Part shown: positions 1 to 7,807 of the stretch, in pieces
How the letters are laid out: each line of letters opens with the position of its first letter
Position numbering within the stretch: position 1 is the stretch's first letter
Assembly (NCBI GenBank): GCA_019114885.1
Contig: DXEQ01000005.1
Coordinates: 1-25,716, forward strand
Reading direction: 5' to 3'
Length of the DNA: 25,716 nt
Source: Candidatus Anaerobutyricum stercoripullorum
Lineage (GTDB): Bacteria; Bacillota; Clostridia; Lachnospirales; Lachnospiraceae
Notes under the pieces: model-generated
Seen by the model: only the letters and a program-made list of their open reading frames with translations
What the model was told of the DNA's origin: nothing
The model's database searches: none
Position numbers and translations under genes: made by a program

Positions 1-128
1 GAGATAATTTAACAAGAAGCACAAAAAATTATGATAAGATGCTGGAAGATGAGAATCTGCCGGAAGAAGAACGGAAACGGATTCTGGCAGCCCGGAAGAA
101 AAAGGAAGAAGATGAGATCATATTATAG
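1..128 (+). CDS. C-terminal tail of an unidentified protein (5' end outside window)
   Basis: An open frame enters from the left edge (first full codon at base 3) and ends at a TAG at 126-128, giving about 41 residues. The tail is very hydrophilic, with alternating Lys/Arg and Glu (for example EEERKRILAARKKKEEDE), and looks like a helical or coiled-coil cytoplasmic end. The next gene starts 18 bases downstream on the same strand, so this is probably the preceding gene of the same polysaccharide operon. The visible part holds no family-defining motif, so no function is assigned. The frame could in principle be chance, but its composition and its spacing to the next gene's ribosome binding site favour a real gene end. 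Confidence 0.55.
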   Translation, partial: DNLTRSTKNYDKMLEDENLPEEERKRILAARKKKEEDEIIL

Positions 129-146
129 AGATGGCGGGAGGTCATT

Positions 147-881
147 ATGAAGATATCAGTAGCTATGGCTTACTACAATGGCGGTGCGTACGTGGAAGAA
201 CAGCTGTCCTCCATCCTGTCACAGCTGGGGGAGGACGATGAGGTGATCGTCTCCGTGGATGCGGCCGCAGACGGGTCCGGGGAGCTTCTCTCCCGGCTTG
301 CCGGAGAGGACGCCAGAATCCGGCTCATCGAAGGTCCGGCAAAAGGCGTGGTGAAGAACTTTGAGAATGCCATCGCCCACTGCGGCGGCGATATCATTTT
401 CCTGTCGGACCAGGATGATGTCTGGAAGGCGGATAAAGTGGAAAAGGTGCTGCGGGCATTTCAGAAGGCGGATGTGAAGGCGGTCCTCCACAACGGGGAG
501 ATCGTGGACGCGCAGGGAAAGCAGACCGGCGATCCGACCTTATTTGAATGGAGAGGGAGCCGCGTCGGTCTCTGGAAGAATTTCTTAAAAAACAGCTATA
601 TTGGGTGCTGCATGGCCTTCCGGAGAGAACTGCTGCCGGTGATTCTGCCCATACCGGAGCAAATGTATATGCATGATTACTGGATTGGCACGGCGGCGGA
701 GCTGTGCGGCAGGGTGGGGCTCATAAAAAAGCCTCTCATCGAATACCGTCGGCACGGCGGCAATGTGACCGAATTAAGTCATGGCAGTCTTGCGTTTATG
801 TTGAAAAAGCGGGTGGATCTCCTGCGCTGCTTTTTTATTTTAAAAGACAGAATCCGGCGTCAGCGCCTGCGGGAGAGGTGA
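147..881 (+). CDS. Family 2 glycosyltransferase (rhamnosyltransferase-like)
   Basis: A 244-residue protein with the GT-A fold signature of family 2 glycosyltransferases. The N-terminal strand and YNGGAYVEEQLSSIL stretch bind the nucleotide sugar, and the metal-binding DXD-type motif lies in LSDQDDVW (about residues 86-93). A conserved HDYW follows near residue 176. The family's usual DDGSxD block reads VDAAADGS, so the first Asp of the pair is Val while the second Asp and the downstream Asp remain. It resembles enzymes that add rhamnose or similar sugars to cell-wall polysaccharides, but acceptor and sugar cannot be read from sequence. GGGAGG at 136-141 sets the start. The following YfhO gene begins 10 bases after the stop, so the two are co-transcribed. 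At 244 residues it is slightly short for the family. Confidence 0.85.
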   Translation: MKISVAMAYYNGGAYVEEQLSSILSQLGEDDEVIVSVDAAADGSGELLSRLAGEDARIRLIEGPAKGVVKNFENAIAHCGGDIIFLSDQDDVWKADKVEKVLRAFQKADVKAVLHNGEIVDAQGKQTGDPTLFEWRGSRVGLWKNFLKNSYIGCCMAFRRELLPVILPIPEQMYMHDYWIGTAAELCGRVGLIKKPLIEYRRHGGNVTELSHGSLAFMLKKRVDLLRCFFILKDRIRRQRLRER

Positions 882-891
882 GGAGTGAACG

Positions 892-3495
892 ATGGAACTG
901 AAAAAGAAATACCTGTTGCTTTTGTCCTTTTTATTTCCGCTGGCGGTGATGCTCTTTTGCATGGTCTTTTTTCAGGTGGGACCCTTCGGCAGCAAGTCTT
1001 TTCTGATCATTGACGGACTGCATCAGTACATGCCGTTTTTTTCGGTGCTGTATGATAAATTAAAAGAAGGCGGAAGTCTGTTTTACAGCTTCCGGACGGG
1101 ACTTGGCGTTAATTTTCTGTCCCTGTTTTCTTATTATCTGTCCAGCCCGCTGAACCTTTTTATTCTTTTGTTTGATAAAACGCAGCTGAACACGGCGGTC
1201 AGCCTGCTGATCGTGCTGAAGATCGCCCTCTCCGGTCTGACGGCAGGCGTTTATTTTTTATCAAAGACAAAGAAGACAGATCTGACGGTGTTTGCCTGCG
1301 CGGCGGCCTACGCCTTAAACAGCTGGATGGTGGGATACAGCTGGAACGTGATGTGGCTGGACGCGGTGATGATCTTTCCCCTCGTGATGCTGGGAATAGA
1401 ACGGCTTGTGGACAAGAGGGACGGAAGACTGTACGGGGCTGCTCTGTTTTACGCCCTGTACTGCAATTATTATATAGCCTTCATGATCTGCATTTTTGCC
1501 GTGATCTGGTATGTGTTTTATTCATTTAAGAGTGTGCGGCAGTTCTTTTTCCGGGGCCTGGCCTTTGCCGGTTACTCCCTGCTGGCTGGCGGGATGGCGG
1601 CGGTGCTGCTGCTCCCGGCCTACATGGGAATCAAACAGACGGCAGCCGGTAAGACCATGGGGCTGCCGGAACATGCCTGGCAGACCGGATTTGCCGATCT
1701 GATCACCCGGCAGTTTGACCTGGCCGCTCCGGTGAGCCATGACAACTTTGACGGCAACGCCAACCTGTATTTTGGCGTCTTTGTCGTTTTTGCCGTGGTG
1801 CTCTACCTGTTTAACCGGGAGATCCGGCCGGTCGACAAGCTGAAAAAAGGTCTGCTGCTCGTATTTTTTTACGTCAGCTTCAGCGAGGATATCCTGAATT
1901 TTATCTGGCATGGTTTTCACAATCAGTACGGAATTCCAAACCGGTTTTCCTTCCTGTACGGCTTTGTGCTGCTATGCATGCTGTTTGAGGTGATGAAGCA
2001 CCGGGACAGCGTGAGAAACTGGCAGGTGATCCTGGGCTGCCTTCTCGGGGTGGGACTGTTGTTTGTCAGCAGAAAATGGGCTGAGAATCCGCTGGAAGAC
2101 GGGATTTACGGCGCGGCAGGAATGCTCCTTCTGCTTTACGGGCTCATTTTGTTTGTGATGAGTTTTGATAAGAAGCATCAGAAATGGCATGTGACCGCAT
2201 TCTGTATCGCGGCAGCGGCGGAGATGGCCGTCACAGCCGTGGTGGGATTTGGCCATATCGGACAGATCAGCGTACCGAAGTTCTTTTCCGGCACCGAGGC
2301 GGCAGAGGAAGCGGCAAAAAGCCTTGACGACGGCACATTTTACCGCAGCGAACTGGCTGACGGCAAGATGGTCAATGAAAACGCATGGTATCCCTTCCGG
2401 GCTGTGGGGCTGTTCGGTTCCACGGCGGCCAACAGCACGGTGAAGATCATGGACTCTCTGGGCTTTTATACGGGAGCAAATGAGTATCTGTACGAGGGCG
2501 CCACGCCGGTAACGAACCTGCTTCTGGGCGTGCGTTACATTTACTATCATCCGGAGGATGTGTTAAAGACCAGCTTCGTCTATAAAGACAGCTTCGGTGA
2601 TTTTGATGTGTATGAGAATCCGGTGGAGGGGCTGTCCATCGGTTATATGATAAACAGGGAGATTGACGGCTGGTTTCATGAGAGCGCCTACCCGTTCCGG
2701 GTCTTAAATGAATTGTGCGCTTACGGGTACGGCATCTTTGATATGTTTGAGGGAATCGATATTCCGGACCCGGTGACCAGCGGATGCACGGCCTCCCGGA
2801 CCAACGACGGTGAATACTATTTTGAATATGAAGAGAGCGCGGAGGATAATATGGTCTTCTCCATTCCTGTGGAAGAAGACATGGAGGATCTGTACATTTT
2901 CTATGATGGTACGCAGGTGGAGAATGCCGAGATCGCCCTGGATGGCAGCATTGTAAAAGAGGGCGACATGGACAGCTACATCATCCCCGTGGGCGCGGCG
3001 TCGGGTGGAAGTACGCTGACGGTTCGCTTTAAACTCAAAGGGGAGACGGAGGACGGTTATGTCCGTCTGTCGGCGGGCAGCATGAATCCGGCCCTCTTCG
3101 AGAGTCTGGCAGATCAGGTGACGGCGCAGGCCTTTCAGATTGAGGAGATGACGGACCGGCATATCACAGGAAATGTGACGGCGGGAGAGAATCAGAGGCT
3201 CTTCTTCTCCATCCCGTATGACGAGGGATGGGACGTTGTTGTGGACGGAAAACCGGCGGAGACGACGAAGGTGGGAGATGCTTTTCTTGCCGTGAATCTG
3301 GAGCCGGGAGAGCATCAGGTGAGCCTTACGTACACGCCGCCGGGTTTTGTCCCGGGCATGGCGGCCTCCGTCGCCTGCATCGGCGTCTACGTGCTGATCT
3401 GTGCCTGTTCTCCGCTGATCCGGCGAAAGAGAGAGGAGTGGGCGAACCGAAAAATTGGGGAAATACCTGCGGATGAGGAAATGAATGATTTGTGA
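892..3495 (+). CDS. yfhO: YfhO family polytopic membrane protein
   Basis: An 867-residue protein of the YfhO family. The first half (about residues 1-445) is a series of membrane helices with the family's early motif DGLHQYMPFF near residue 41 and the YYLSSPLNLF segment near residue 85. A long extracytoplasmic region (about 450-830) follows, then one last helix (about 832-853) and a basic tail (RRKREE). In Bacillus and Listeria, YfhO-type proteins are GT-C-like glycosyltransferases that take a sugar from an undecaprenyl-phosphate carrier and decorate lipoteichoic acid outside the membrane; that role is inferred here. The start follows AGGTGAGGAG with 6 bases spacing. The adjacent family 2 glycosyltransferase could supply the lipid-linked sugar or act on the same polymer. 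Family membership is secure, the substrate is unknown. Confidence 0.88.
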   Translation: MELKKKYLLLLSFLFPLAVMLFCMVFFQVGPFGSKSFLIIDGLHQYMPFFSVLYDKLKEGGSLFYSFRTGLGVNFLSLFSYYLSSPLNLFILLFDKTQLNTAVSLLIVLKIALSGLTAGVYFLSKTKKTDLTVFACAAAYALNSWMVGYSWNVMWLDAVMIFPLVMLGIERLVDKRDGRLYGAALFYALYCNYYIAFMICIFAVIWYVFYSFKSVRQFFFRGLAFAGYSLLAGGMAAVLLLPAYMGIKQTAAGKTMGLPEHAWQTGFADLITRQFDLAAPVSHDNFDGNANLYFGVFVVFAVVLYLFNREIRPVDKLKKGLLLVFFYVSFSEDILNFIWHGFHNQYGIPNRFSFLYGFVLLCMLFEVMKHRDSVRNWQVILGCLLGVGLLFVSRKWAENPLEDGIYGAAGMLLLLYGLILFVMSFDKKHQKWHVTAFCIAAAAEMAVTAVVGFGHIGQISVPKFFSGTEAAEEAAKSLDDGTFYRSELADGKMVNENAWYPFRAVGLFGSTAANSTVKIMDSLGFYTGANEYLYEGATPVTNLLLGVRYIYYHPEDVLKTSFVYKDSFGDFDVYENPVEGLSIGYMINREIDGWFHESAYPFRVLNELCAYGYGIFDMFEGIDIPDPVTSGCTASRTNDGEYYFEYEESAEDNMVFSIPVEEDMEDLYIFYDGTQVENAEIALDGSIVKEGDMDSYIIPVGAASGGSTLTVRFKLKGETEDGYVRLSAGSMNPALFESLADQVTAQAFQIEEMTDRHITGNVTAGENQRLFFSIPYDEGWDVVVDGKPAETTKVGDAFLAVNLEPGEHQVSLTYTPPGFVPGMAASVACIGVYVLICACSPLIRRKREEWANRKIGEIPADEEMNDL

Positions 3496-3501
3496 TACAA
3501 T
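3493..3501 (+). promoter_or_regulatory. Possible extended -10 promoter for the DUF1002 gene
   Basis: TG-A-TACAAT, an extended -10 element, overlaps the yfhO stop codon and lies 28 bases before the DUF1002 start. No good -35 hexamer sits 17 bases upstream, so read-through from yfhO is an equally good explanation. Confidence 0.3.
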
Positions 3502-3528
3502 CAGACGAACGAAACGGAGGTTTTTGAG

Positions 3529-4443
3529 ATGAAAAAGAGAATGATTACATTTTCCGCCCTTGCCATGGCGGGACTGCTGCTGTGCCAGACGCCGGTCTGG
3601 GCGGACGGCGTGGAGCAGCCGTATCTGTCGCTGGGAGCGGATTTGAACCGGGAAGAAAAACAGACGGTGCTCCGTCTGCTGGGTGTGGAGGAAGCAGATC
3701 TTGATCAGTATCAGGTGGTGGAGATCACCAACGCCGATGAGCATGAATATCTGGATGATTATCTGAGCGCCTCCGTCATCGGAAGCCGGGCGCTCTCCTC
3801 GGTGCTCATTGAGAAGACAGAGAAAGGCAGCGGCATCAACGTGACGACCAAAAACATCACCTACTGTACGGAAGGGATGTATGAAAATGCACTGACCACC
3901 GCCGGTATCGCCGACGCCGACGTGGTGGTGGCGGGCCCGTTTAATATCACGGGGACCGCGGCGCTGGTGGGCGCCATGACCGCCTATGAGGATATGACCG
4001 GTGAGAATATCACGGAGGAGAGCAAAGACGCGGCCACCAACGAGCTGGTGGTCACCAGCGAGCTGGCTTCGGTGCTGGATGACCCGGAGAAGGCGGAGCA
4101 GTTCCTCGCCCTCGTCAAGGAAGAGGTCATCGCCGCGGATATCAGCAGCGTGGACGACATCACCCAGGTGGTGGAGGACTGTGAGGGCAAGCTTCAGATC
4201 GAGCTGACAGAGGAACAGCGCCAGCAGATCGCCGAGCTGATGGAGAAGATCAGCAGCCTGGATCTGAATATCAACGAGTTGAAAGAACAGGCGTCCAATA
4301 TCTATGACAAGCTCAGTGAGATGGATTTGGACACAAAAGGAATCTGGGAGACGATCAAAGATTTCTTCGCGAAGATTCTTGACTTTTTCGGCATCAGCCA
4401 GGAGGACGCCCCTGCGGAGACTACAGAAAGCGCAGCAAATTGA
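3529..4443 (+). CDS. Secreted DUF1002 family protein (YpuA-like)
   Basis: A 304-residue exported protein. Residues 1-25 form a typical signal peptide (MKKR, a hydrophobic core, then PVWA before the probable cleavage site). The mature part carries the DUF1002 pattern also found in Bacillus YpuA: a YLSLGADLN opening, a conserved NADEHEYLDDYL block, and GIADADVVVAGPFNITGTAA in the middle. The second half is acidic and helical and ends in a short Ala/Thr-rich tail. The function of the family is not known. GGAGG at 3515-3519 precedes the start. The last 23 bases overlap the 3' end of bofA on the other strand, so there is no room for a terminator between them. It may be expressed with yfhO or from a weak promoter overlapping the yfhO stop. 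Confidence 0.85.
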   Translation: MKKRMITFSALAMAGLLLCQTPVWADGVEQPYLSLGADLNREEKQTVLRLLGVEEADLDQYQVVEITNADEHEYLDDYLSASVIGSRALSSVLIEKTEKGSGINVTTKNITYCTEGMYENALTTAGIADADVVVAGPFNITGTAALVGAMTAYEDMTGENITEESKDAATNELVVTSELASVLDDPEKAEQFLALVKEEVIAADISSVDDITQVVEDCEGKLQIELTEEQRQQIAELMEKISSLDLNINELKEQASNIYDKLSEMDLDTKGIWETIKDFFAKILDFFGISQEDAPAETTESAAN

Positions 4444-4693
4444 CGCCAAAGGCCAGAAGGACGCCCGGGATGCCAAGAAAGACGGCCAGACCCGCGGTGA
4501 TGAGGTTCATCCCCAGCCCGGTGGATACGCCTCTGACGGCACAGAAATAATTGAACAGATAAAGATAGGACAGGCCTGCAGCGCCCCGCCCCACAAAGGC
4601 GAGGAGCGCCGCAGGTCTTTTTTTGATGGTGTAAAAAAGGTACAGCAGCAGCGCGGCGGCAGAAAGCAGGAGGATGATCTGATTCTGATTCAT
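4421..4693 (-). CDS. bofA: Pro-sigma-K processing inhibitor BofA
   Basis: A 90-residue membrane protein with two or three hydrophobic segments. The family signature is LAFVGRGAAGLSYLYLFN in the middle and GMNLITAGLAVFLGIPGVLL near the C-terminus. In Bacillus, BofA sits in the mother-cell membrane around the forespore and, with SpoIVFA, holds the protease SpoIVFB inactive until sigma-K is needed. The frame remains open upstream to 4900, but the start at 4693 is chosen because AGGGAG lies 5 bases before it and the usual family length is near 87. A sigma-E-type promoter lies just upstream (4719-4746), fitting the known control of bofA. The 3' end runs 23 bases into the DUF1002 gene on the opposite strand. 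Its presence suggests this organism makes sigma-K as a pro-protein. Confidence 0.85.
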   Translation of the reverse strand: MNQNQIILLLSAAALLLYLFYTIKKRPAALLAFVGRGAAGLSYLYLFNYFCAVRGVSTGLGMNLITAGLAVFLGIPGVLLAFGVNLLRFL

Positions 4694-4718
4694 GGGGACT
4701 CCCTGTGAAGATTTGTAC

Positions 4719-4746
4719 ATCTTATGCACCGGGGACAAAAATATGC
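4719..4746 (-). promoter_or_regulatory. Sigma-E-type promoter for bofA
   Basis: On the minus strand GCATATT (4740-4746) is followed after 13 bases by CATAAGAT (4719-4726). The first element matches the Bacillus sigma-E -35 consensus KMATATT fully. The second matches the -10 consensus CATACAnT except at two positions. It would start a transcript about 20 bases before the bofA start codon. bofA belongs to the sigma-E regulon in Bacillus, which supports the assignment. Confidence 0.6.
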
Positions 4747-4858
4747 AAAACGTTCCGTGAGGGTCCGGATAAGCCCGGCAGATAAGGGGAGATCCGTGGT
4801 ATGCAGAGAAAGACTGAATATAAAATTGTAAAAAAATAGAAAAAATGGAAAATAACAA

Positions 4859-4887
4859 TAGACAAATATTAGAAAGTGTGTTATATT
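4859..4887 (+). promoter_or_regulatory. Sigma-A-type promoter of the Tad operon
   Basis: TAGACA (4859-4864), a 17-base spacer and TATATT (4882-4887), with an extended -10 TG at 4879-4880. It lies in an AT-rich stretch 40 bases before the first Tad gene. It is the only strong promoter seen before 14780 on this strand, so it probably drives the whole 10-kb operon. Confidence 0.7.
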
Positions 4888-4926
4888 GTGGATGTAACAA
4901 AAGGAGAAAGAAGAAGGGAGCAGCAT

Positions 4927-5790
4927 ATGTTTACGATCATCATCGGAGAAGAGGGAGAATACGGACGCCGCCTGAACAAATATCTGGAAACACATTGGCG
5001 GGGCGCTCTCCGTCTGCACAGTTTTACGAAGCCGGAGACCCTGCTGGCTGCAGAGGAACCAGCGGACTGCTGGATTCTCGGGGAGCCTTTTGTGCAGGCG
5101 CTGCAGGAGGCGGGCAGGATGACCCGGGACTTCCGGCAGCGATGCATCCGGCTCTCCGGAGAGGAGGGAGGAGACGCTTTTTGCCGTTATCATTCTCCGG
5201 CGGAGCTGCTTCACAGGATAGAAGAACTGCAGAAGAATCCTGCAGCCGCCTCCGGCGGCACAGTGACAGGATTGTATTCGCCGGTATTTGATCCGCAGCT
5301 TGCCAGGCTGGCGGCTTCCCGGATGAAGCCGGGAGATCTCTATCTCGGCATGGAGGATCTGGGAGGGACGCAGGCCGGAGAGAAGAACATGGGCGACCTG
5401 TGTTATTACATCGGCCTCCGGAGCGAAGAGATCACGGAGCATGTGAGAGAGACGGTGCGGGAGGAGGACGGCATGTGGTTTGTGGATTCCCCACAGTTAT
5501 ATTTTGATCTTCTGGAGCTTTCACAGGAGGAGTACCAGTGGTTTTTCCGCCGCCTGAAAGAGTGCAGGGATTATGGAGATATTTATGTGGGTCTGGGCAG
5601 CGGGATTCTGTCAGGACTTCCTCTGAGAGGGACATTTGATCATCTTGTGATTCTGGATTCCCGCAGCCACGAACGCCGGCATCTTGCCTGCGGCCGTATC
5701 AGACAGGCACTGGAGTCGGGCGCGTTCCGGTTTGACGGCAGCTGTGAGAGTGTGTACAGGGAGGATCTGCTTCATGAAGACATTCAGTAA
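4927..5790 (+). CDS. tadZ: TadZ/CpaE-like protein without a P-loop
   Basis: A 287-residue protein, first gene of the Tad operon. Residues 1-105 look like an atypical response-regulator receiver domain (MFTIIIGEEGEYGRRLNKYL). The rest follows the degenerate MinD/ParA-like half of clostridial TadZ: a strand with GLYSP (115-119), LYLGMEDLGG (138-147), GDLCYYI (156-162), then a final domain ending in FDHLVIL. Where TadZ relatives have a Walker A loop after YSP, this protein reads VFDPQLARLAAS, with no GK[ST]. TadZ positions the Tad machine at a cell pole; this copy probably acts as a scaffold without ATP binding. The frame extends upstream to 4876, but GGGAG six bases before the ATG at 4927 decides the start. 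It overlaps cpaF by 17 bases. Function rests on position and weak overall resemblance. Confidence 0.65.
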   Translation: MFTIIIGEEGEYGRRLNKYLETHWRGALRLHSFTKPETLLAAEEPADCWILGEPFVQALQEAGRMTRDFRQRCIRLSGEEGGDAFCRYHSPAELLHRIEELQKNPAAASGGTVTGLYSPVFDPQLARLAASRMKPGDLYLGMEDLGGTQAGEKNMGDLCYYIGLRSEEITEHVRETVREEDGMWFVDSPQLYFDLLELSQEEYQWFFRRLKECRDYGDIYVGLGSGILSGLPLRGTFDHLVILDSRSHERRHLACGRIRQALESGAFRFDGSCESVYREDLLHEDIQ

Positions 5791-7027
5791 GCAGGAACTG
5801 CGGGAGAGAGTACTGACAGGACTTGGCGGGTATGCGAGTCCTTCCGACGAAGAGATCTACCGGGAGATTGACCGGGTCATTCTGGAAGAAGGGCACAGCT
5901 GCTACGGCACCCTGTCGGAGAAGAAGCGTCTGCGGGAGCAGCTGTTTTACTCCATACGTGGATTTGATGTGCTGGAAGAGTACCTGCGGGACGATACGGT
6001 GACGGAGATCATGGTCATCGGTCCCGATAAGATTTTTGTGGAGCAGAGCGGCGTGTTGAAGAAGACGGAGCGGACGTTCGGTTCGGTGGGGGAGGTCTAC
6101 CGGCTTATCGATCAGATGATCGCCCCCCTAAACCGTATGGTGAACGAGTCGGAGCCCATCGTGGACGGACGGCTGCCGGATGGTTCCCGGGTGCACGTGG
6201 TGCTTCCGCCGGTTTCCCTGGAAGGGCCGGTGATCACCATCCGGAAGTTTCAAAAGGGCGGCATGACCATGGAGAAGCTCATCGCCGGCGGAGAGTTTCC
6301 GCCGGAGCTTGCCGCCGTGCTGTCCTGTCTGGTCAGGGGAAGATACAGTATCCTGATCAGCGGGGCCACCAATTCCGGGAAGTCCTCTCTTCTTAACGCG
6401 CTGGCGGAATACCTGCTGCCGGAAGAGAGGATCATCACCATCGAGGATTCTGCGGAGCTGCAGTTTTCCCATGTGGATAATCTGGTCCGGATGGAGACGC
6501 GGAATGCCAACACGGAGGGGGACCATGCGGTCACCATGAATGACCTGATCAAGGCCAGCCTTCGTATGCGGCCGACCCGGATCATCGTGGGCGAGGTCAG
6601 GGGAGAGGAGGCGGGAGCGCTGCTCAACGCCGCCTCCACCGGACACAGCGGGTCTTTATCCACCATCCACGGCAATTCATGCCGGGATGCGCTGCGGAGG
6701 TTGGAGACCATGGTCCTGATGGGGATGGACATCCCTCTGCGGGCGGTGCAGGGCCTCATCGGCTCTGCCGTGGATGTGCTGATCCATCTGGGACGGCTCT
6801 CCACCGGACAGAGAAAGATACTGGAGATATACGAACTGACGGATTTTGACGGACAGGAGTATCAGATGCATCCCCTGTTCCGTTATGACAGAGACGAAGA
6901 AGGAAAGGAAGGGAGGCTTATGGCAGCGGGCAGACTGTCCCGGACGGGAAGACTGATGGATTACGGGCAGATGCATGCCTACGAAGAGGCGATGGAGGTG
7001 TACGATGCGAAGTACGGCACGAGGTGA
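5774..7027 (+). CDS. cpaF: CpaF/TadA secretion ATPase
   Basis: A 417-residue ATPase of the VirB11/CpaF family that powers Tad pilus assembly from the cytoplasmic face. It has an N-terminal helical domain (1-75), the family core starting TEIMVIGPDKIFVE (78-90), Walker A GATNSGKS (197-204), an Asp box TIEDSAEL (222-229), Walker B IIVGEVRGEE (270-279), and a His box GHSGSLSTIH (290-299). All catalytic elements are intact and the length is normal. GGGAGG at 5759-5764, nine bases before the ATG, supports this start over earlier in-frame ones. It overlaps tadZ by 17 bases and tadB by 23, so translation is probably coupled. It also separates this locus from type II secretion or archaeal-type systems only by neighbourhood (Flp, TadB, TadC). 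Confidence 0.93.
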   Translation: MKTFSKQELRERVLTGLGGYASPSDEEIYREIDRVILEEGHSCYGTLSEKKRLREQLFYSIRGFDVLEEYLRDDTVTEIMVIGPDKIFVEQSGVLKKTERTFGSVGEVYRLIDQMIAPLNRMVNESEPIVDGRLPDGSRVHVVLPPVSLEGPVITIRKFQKGGMTMEKLIAGGEFPPELAAVLSCLVRGRYSILISGATNSGKSSLLNALAEYLLPEERIITIEDSAELQFSHVDNLVRMETRNANTEGDHAVTMNDLIKASLRMRPTRIIVGEVRGEEAGALLNAASTGHSGSLSTIHGNSCRDALRRLETMVLMGMDIPLRAVQGLIGSAVDVLIHLGRLSTGQRKILEIYELTDFDGQEYQMHPLFRYDRDEEGKEGRLMAAGRLSRTGRLMDYGQMHAYEEAMEVYDAKYGTR

Positions 7028-7778
7028 GAGACGGAGGCGGATTGCCTTGCGGGTCAGGACCATACAGTGGAAGGAGCTGCTGCTGTCGGCGGCGGCAGGA
7101 GAGGGAGTCATTCTGATTCTGGCGGTGATCGCCTATGACAGTTTCTTCTGGATGCTTCCGCTGCAGGTGCTTCTGCTGCCGATACACCGGCTGATCAGGG
7201 AGAACAGGAGACGGCGTCTGCACAGACAGCACGTGGAAGGTTTTGGTCAGGTGCTGCAGTCGCTGATGACTTCTCTGCAGGCAGGATACTCCCTGGAGAA
7301 TGCCTGCCGGGTCTCGCTGAAAGAGCTGGCCGGTCTGTACCGTCCGGATCATCCGACGGTGCGGCAGCTCCGGCAGATCGTGCGCGGAATCGAACTGCGC
7401 CGGTCGCCGGAGCAGATGTTTATGGAGTATGCCAGAGAGACGCAGATCGAGGAGATCTATGAGTTTGCCATCGTGCTTCATATCGCAAAGAGCACCGGCG
7501 GCAACGTGGTGGAGATCCTGAAGAATTCCATGGAGCATCTGCAAAGCAGGATGGAAGTGACAAAGGAGCTGCAGGTTAGCATGAGCGGCCGCATCTTTGA
7601 GAAGAATATCATGCTGTGCATGCCGCTGGGAGTTCTCTTATATCTGCGGCTTGCCAATCCGGGATATGTGGACAGCCTGTACCGCATCCCGGCCGGCAAT
7701 CTTCTCATGACAGGCGTTATTGCCGGGATGATTCTGTGTTTTTTCTGGACGGAGAAGATCATGGCAGTTGAACTGTGA
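7005..7778 (+). CDS. tadB: TadB inner-membrane platform protein (type II secretion F domain)
   Basis: A 257-residue protein with two N-terminal membrane helices (about 26-43 and 45-62), a cytoplasmic F domain (about 80-200) and two C-terminal helices (about 205-222 and 234-252). The pattern FGQVLQSLMTSLQAGYSLENA is the diagnostic start of the TadB/TadC F domain, and HIAKSTGGNVVEILKN is the second conserved block. With the next gene it should form the membrane base that CpaF acts on. The start at 7005 is chosen because GGAGG lies 6 bases upstream; the frame is open to 6975 without a better site. It begins inside the last 23 bases of cpaF. The strongly basic N-terminus (RSTARGERRRR) fits a cytoplasmic end. 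Confidence 0.9.
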   Translation: MRSTARGERRRRIALRVRTIQWKELLLSAAAGEGVILILAVIAYDSFFWMLPLQVLLLPIHRLIRENRRRRLHRQHVEGFGQVLQSLMTSLQAGYSLENACRVSLKELAGLYRPDHPTVRQLRQIVRGIELRRSPEQMFMEYARETQIEEIYEFAIVLHIAKSTGGNVVEILKNSMEHLQSRMEVTKELQVSMSGRIFEKNIMLCMPLGVLLYLRLANPGYVDSLYRIPAGNLLMTGVIAGMILCFFWTEKIMAVEL

Positions 7779-7807
7779 TCTCCGGGACGGATTGTCTTAA
7801 GGATATT

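Noticed and set aside
2704..4476. A 590-codon open frame on the minus strand opposite yfhO and the DUF1002 gene
   Set aside because: It is a mirror of two well-supported genes, rich in His/Arg/Leu with no domain, and has no ribosome binding site. GC-rich codon use on the real strand produces such frames.
7775..7807. GTG start for tadC overlapping the tadB stop
   Set aside because: The four-base overlap is attractive, but no ribosome binding site precedes it, whereas AAGGA precedes the ATG at 7808.
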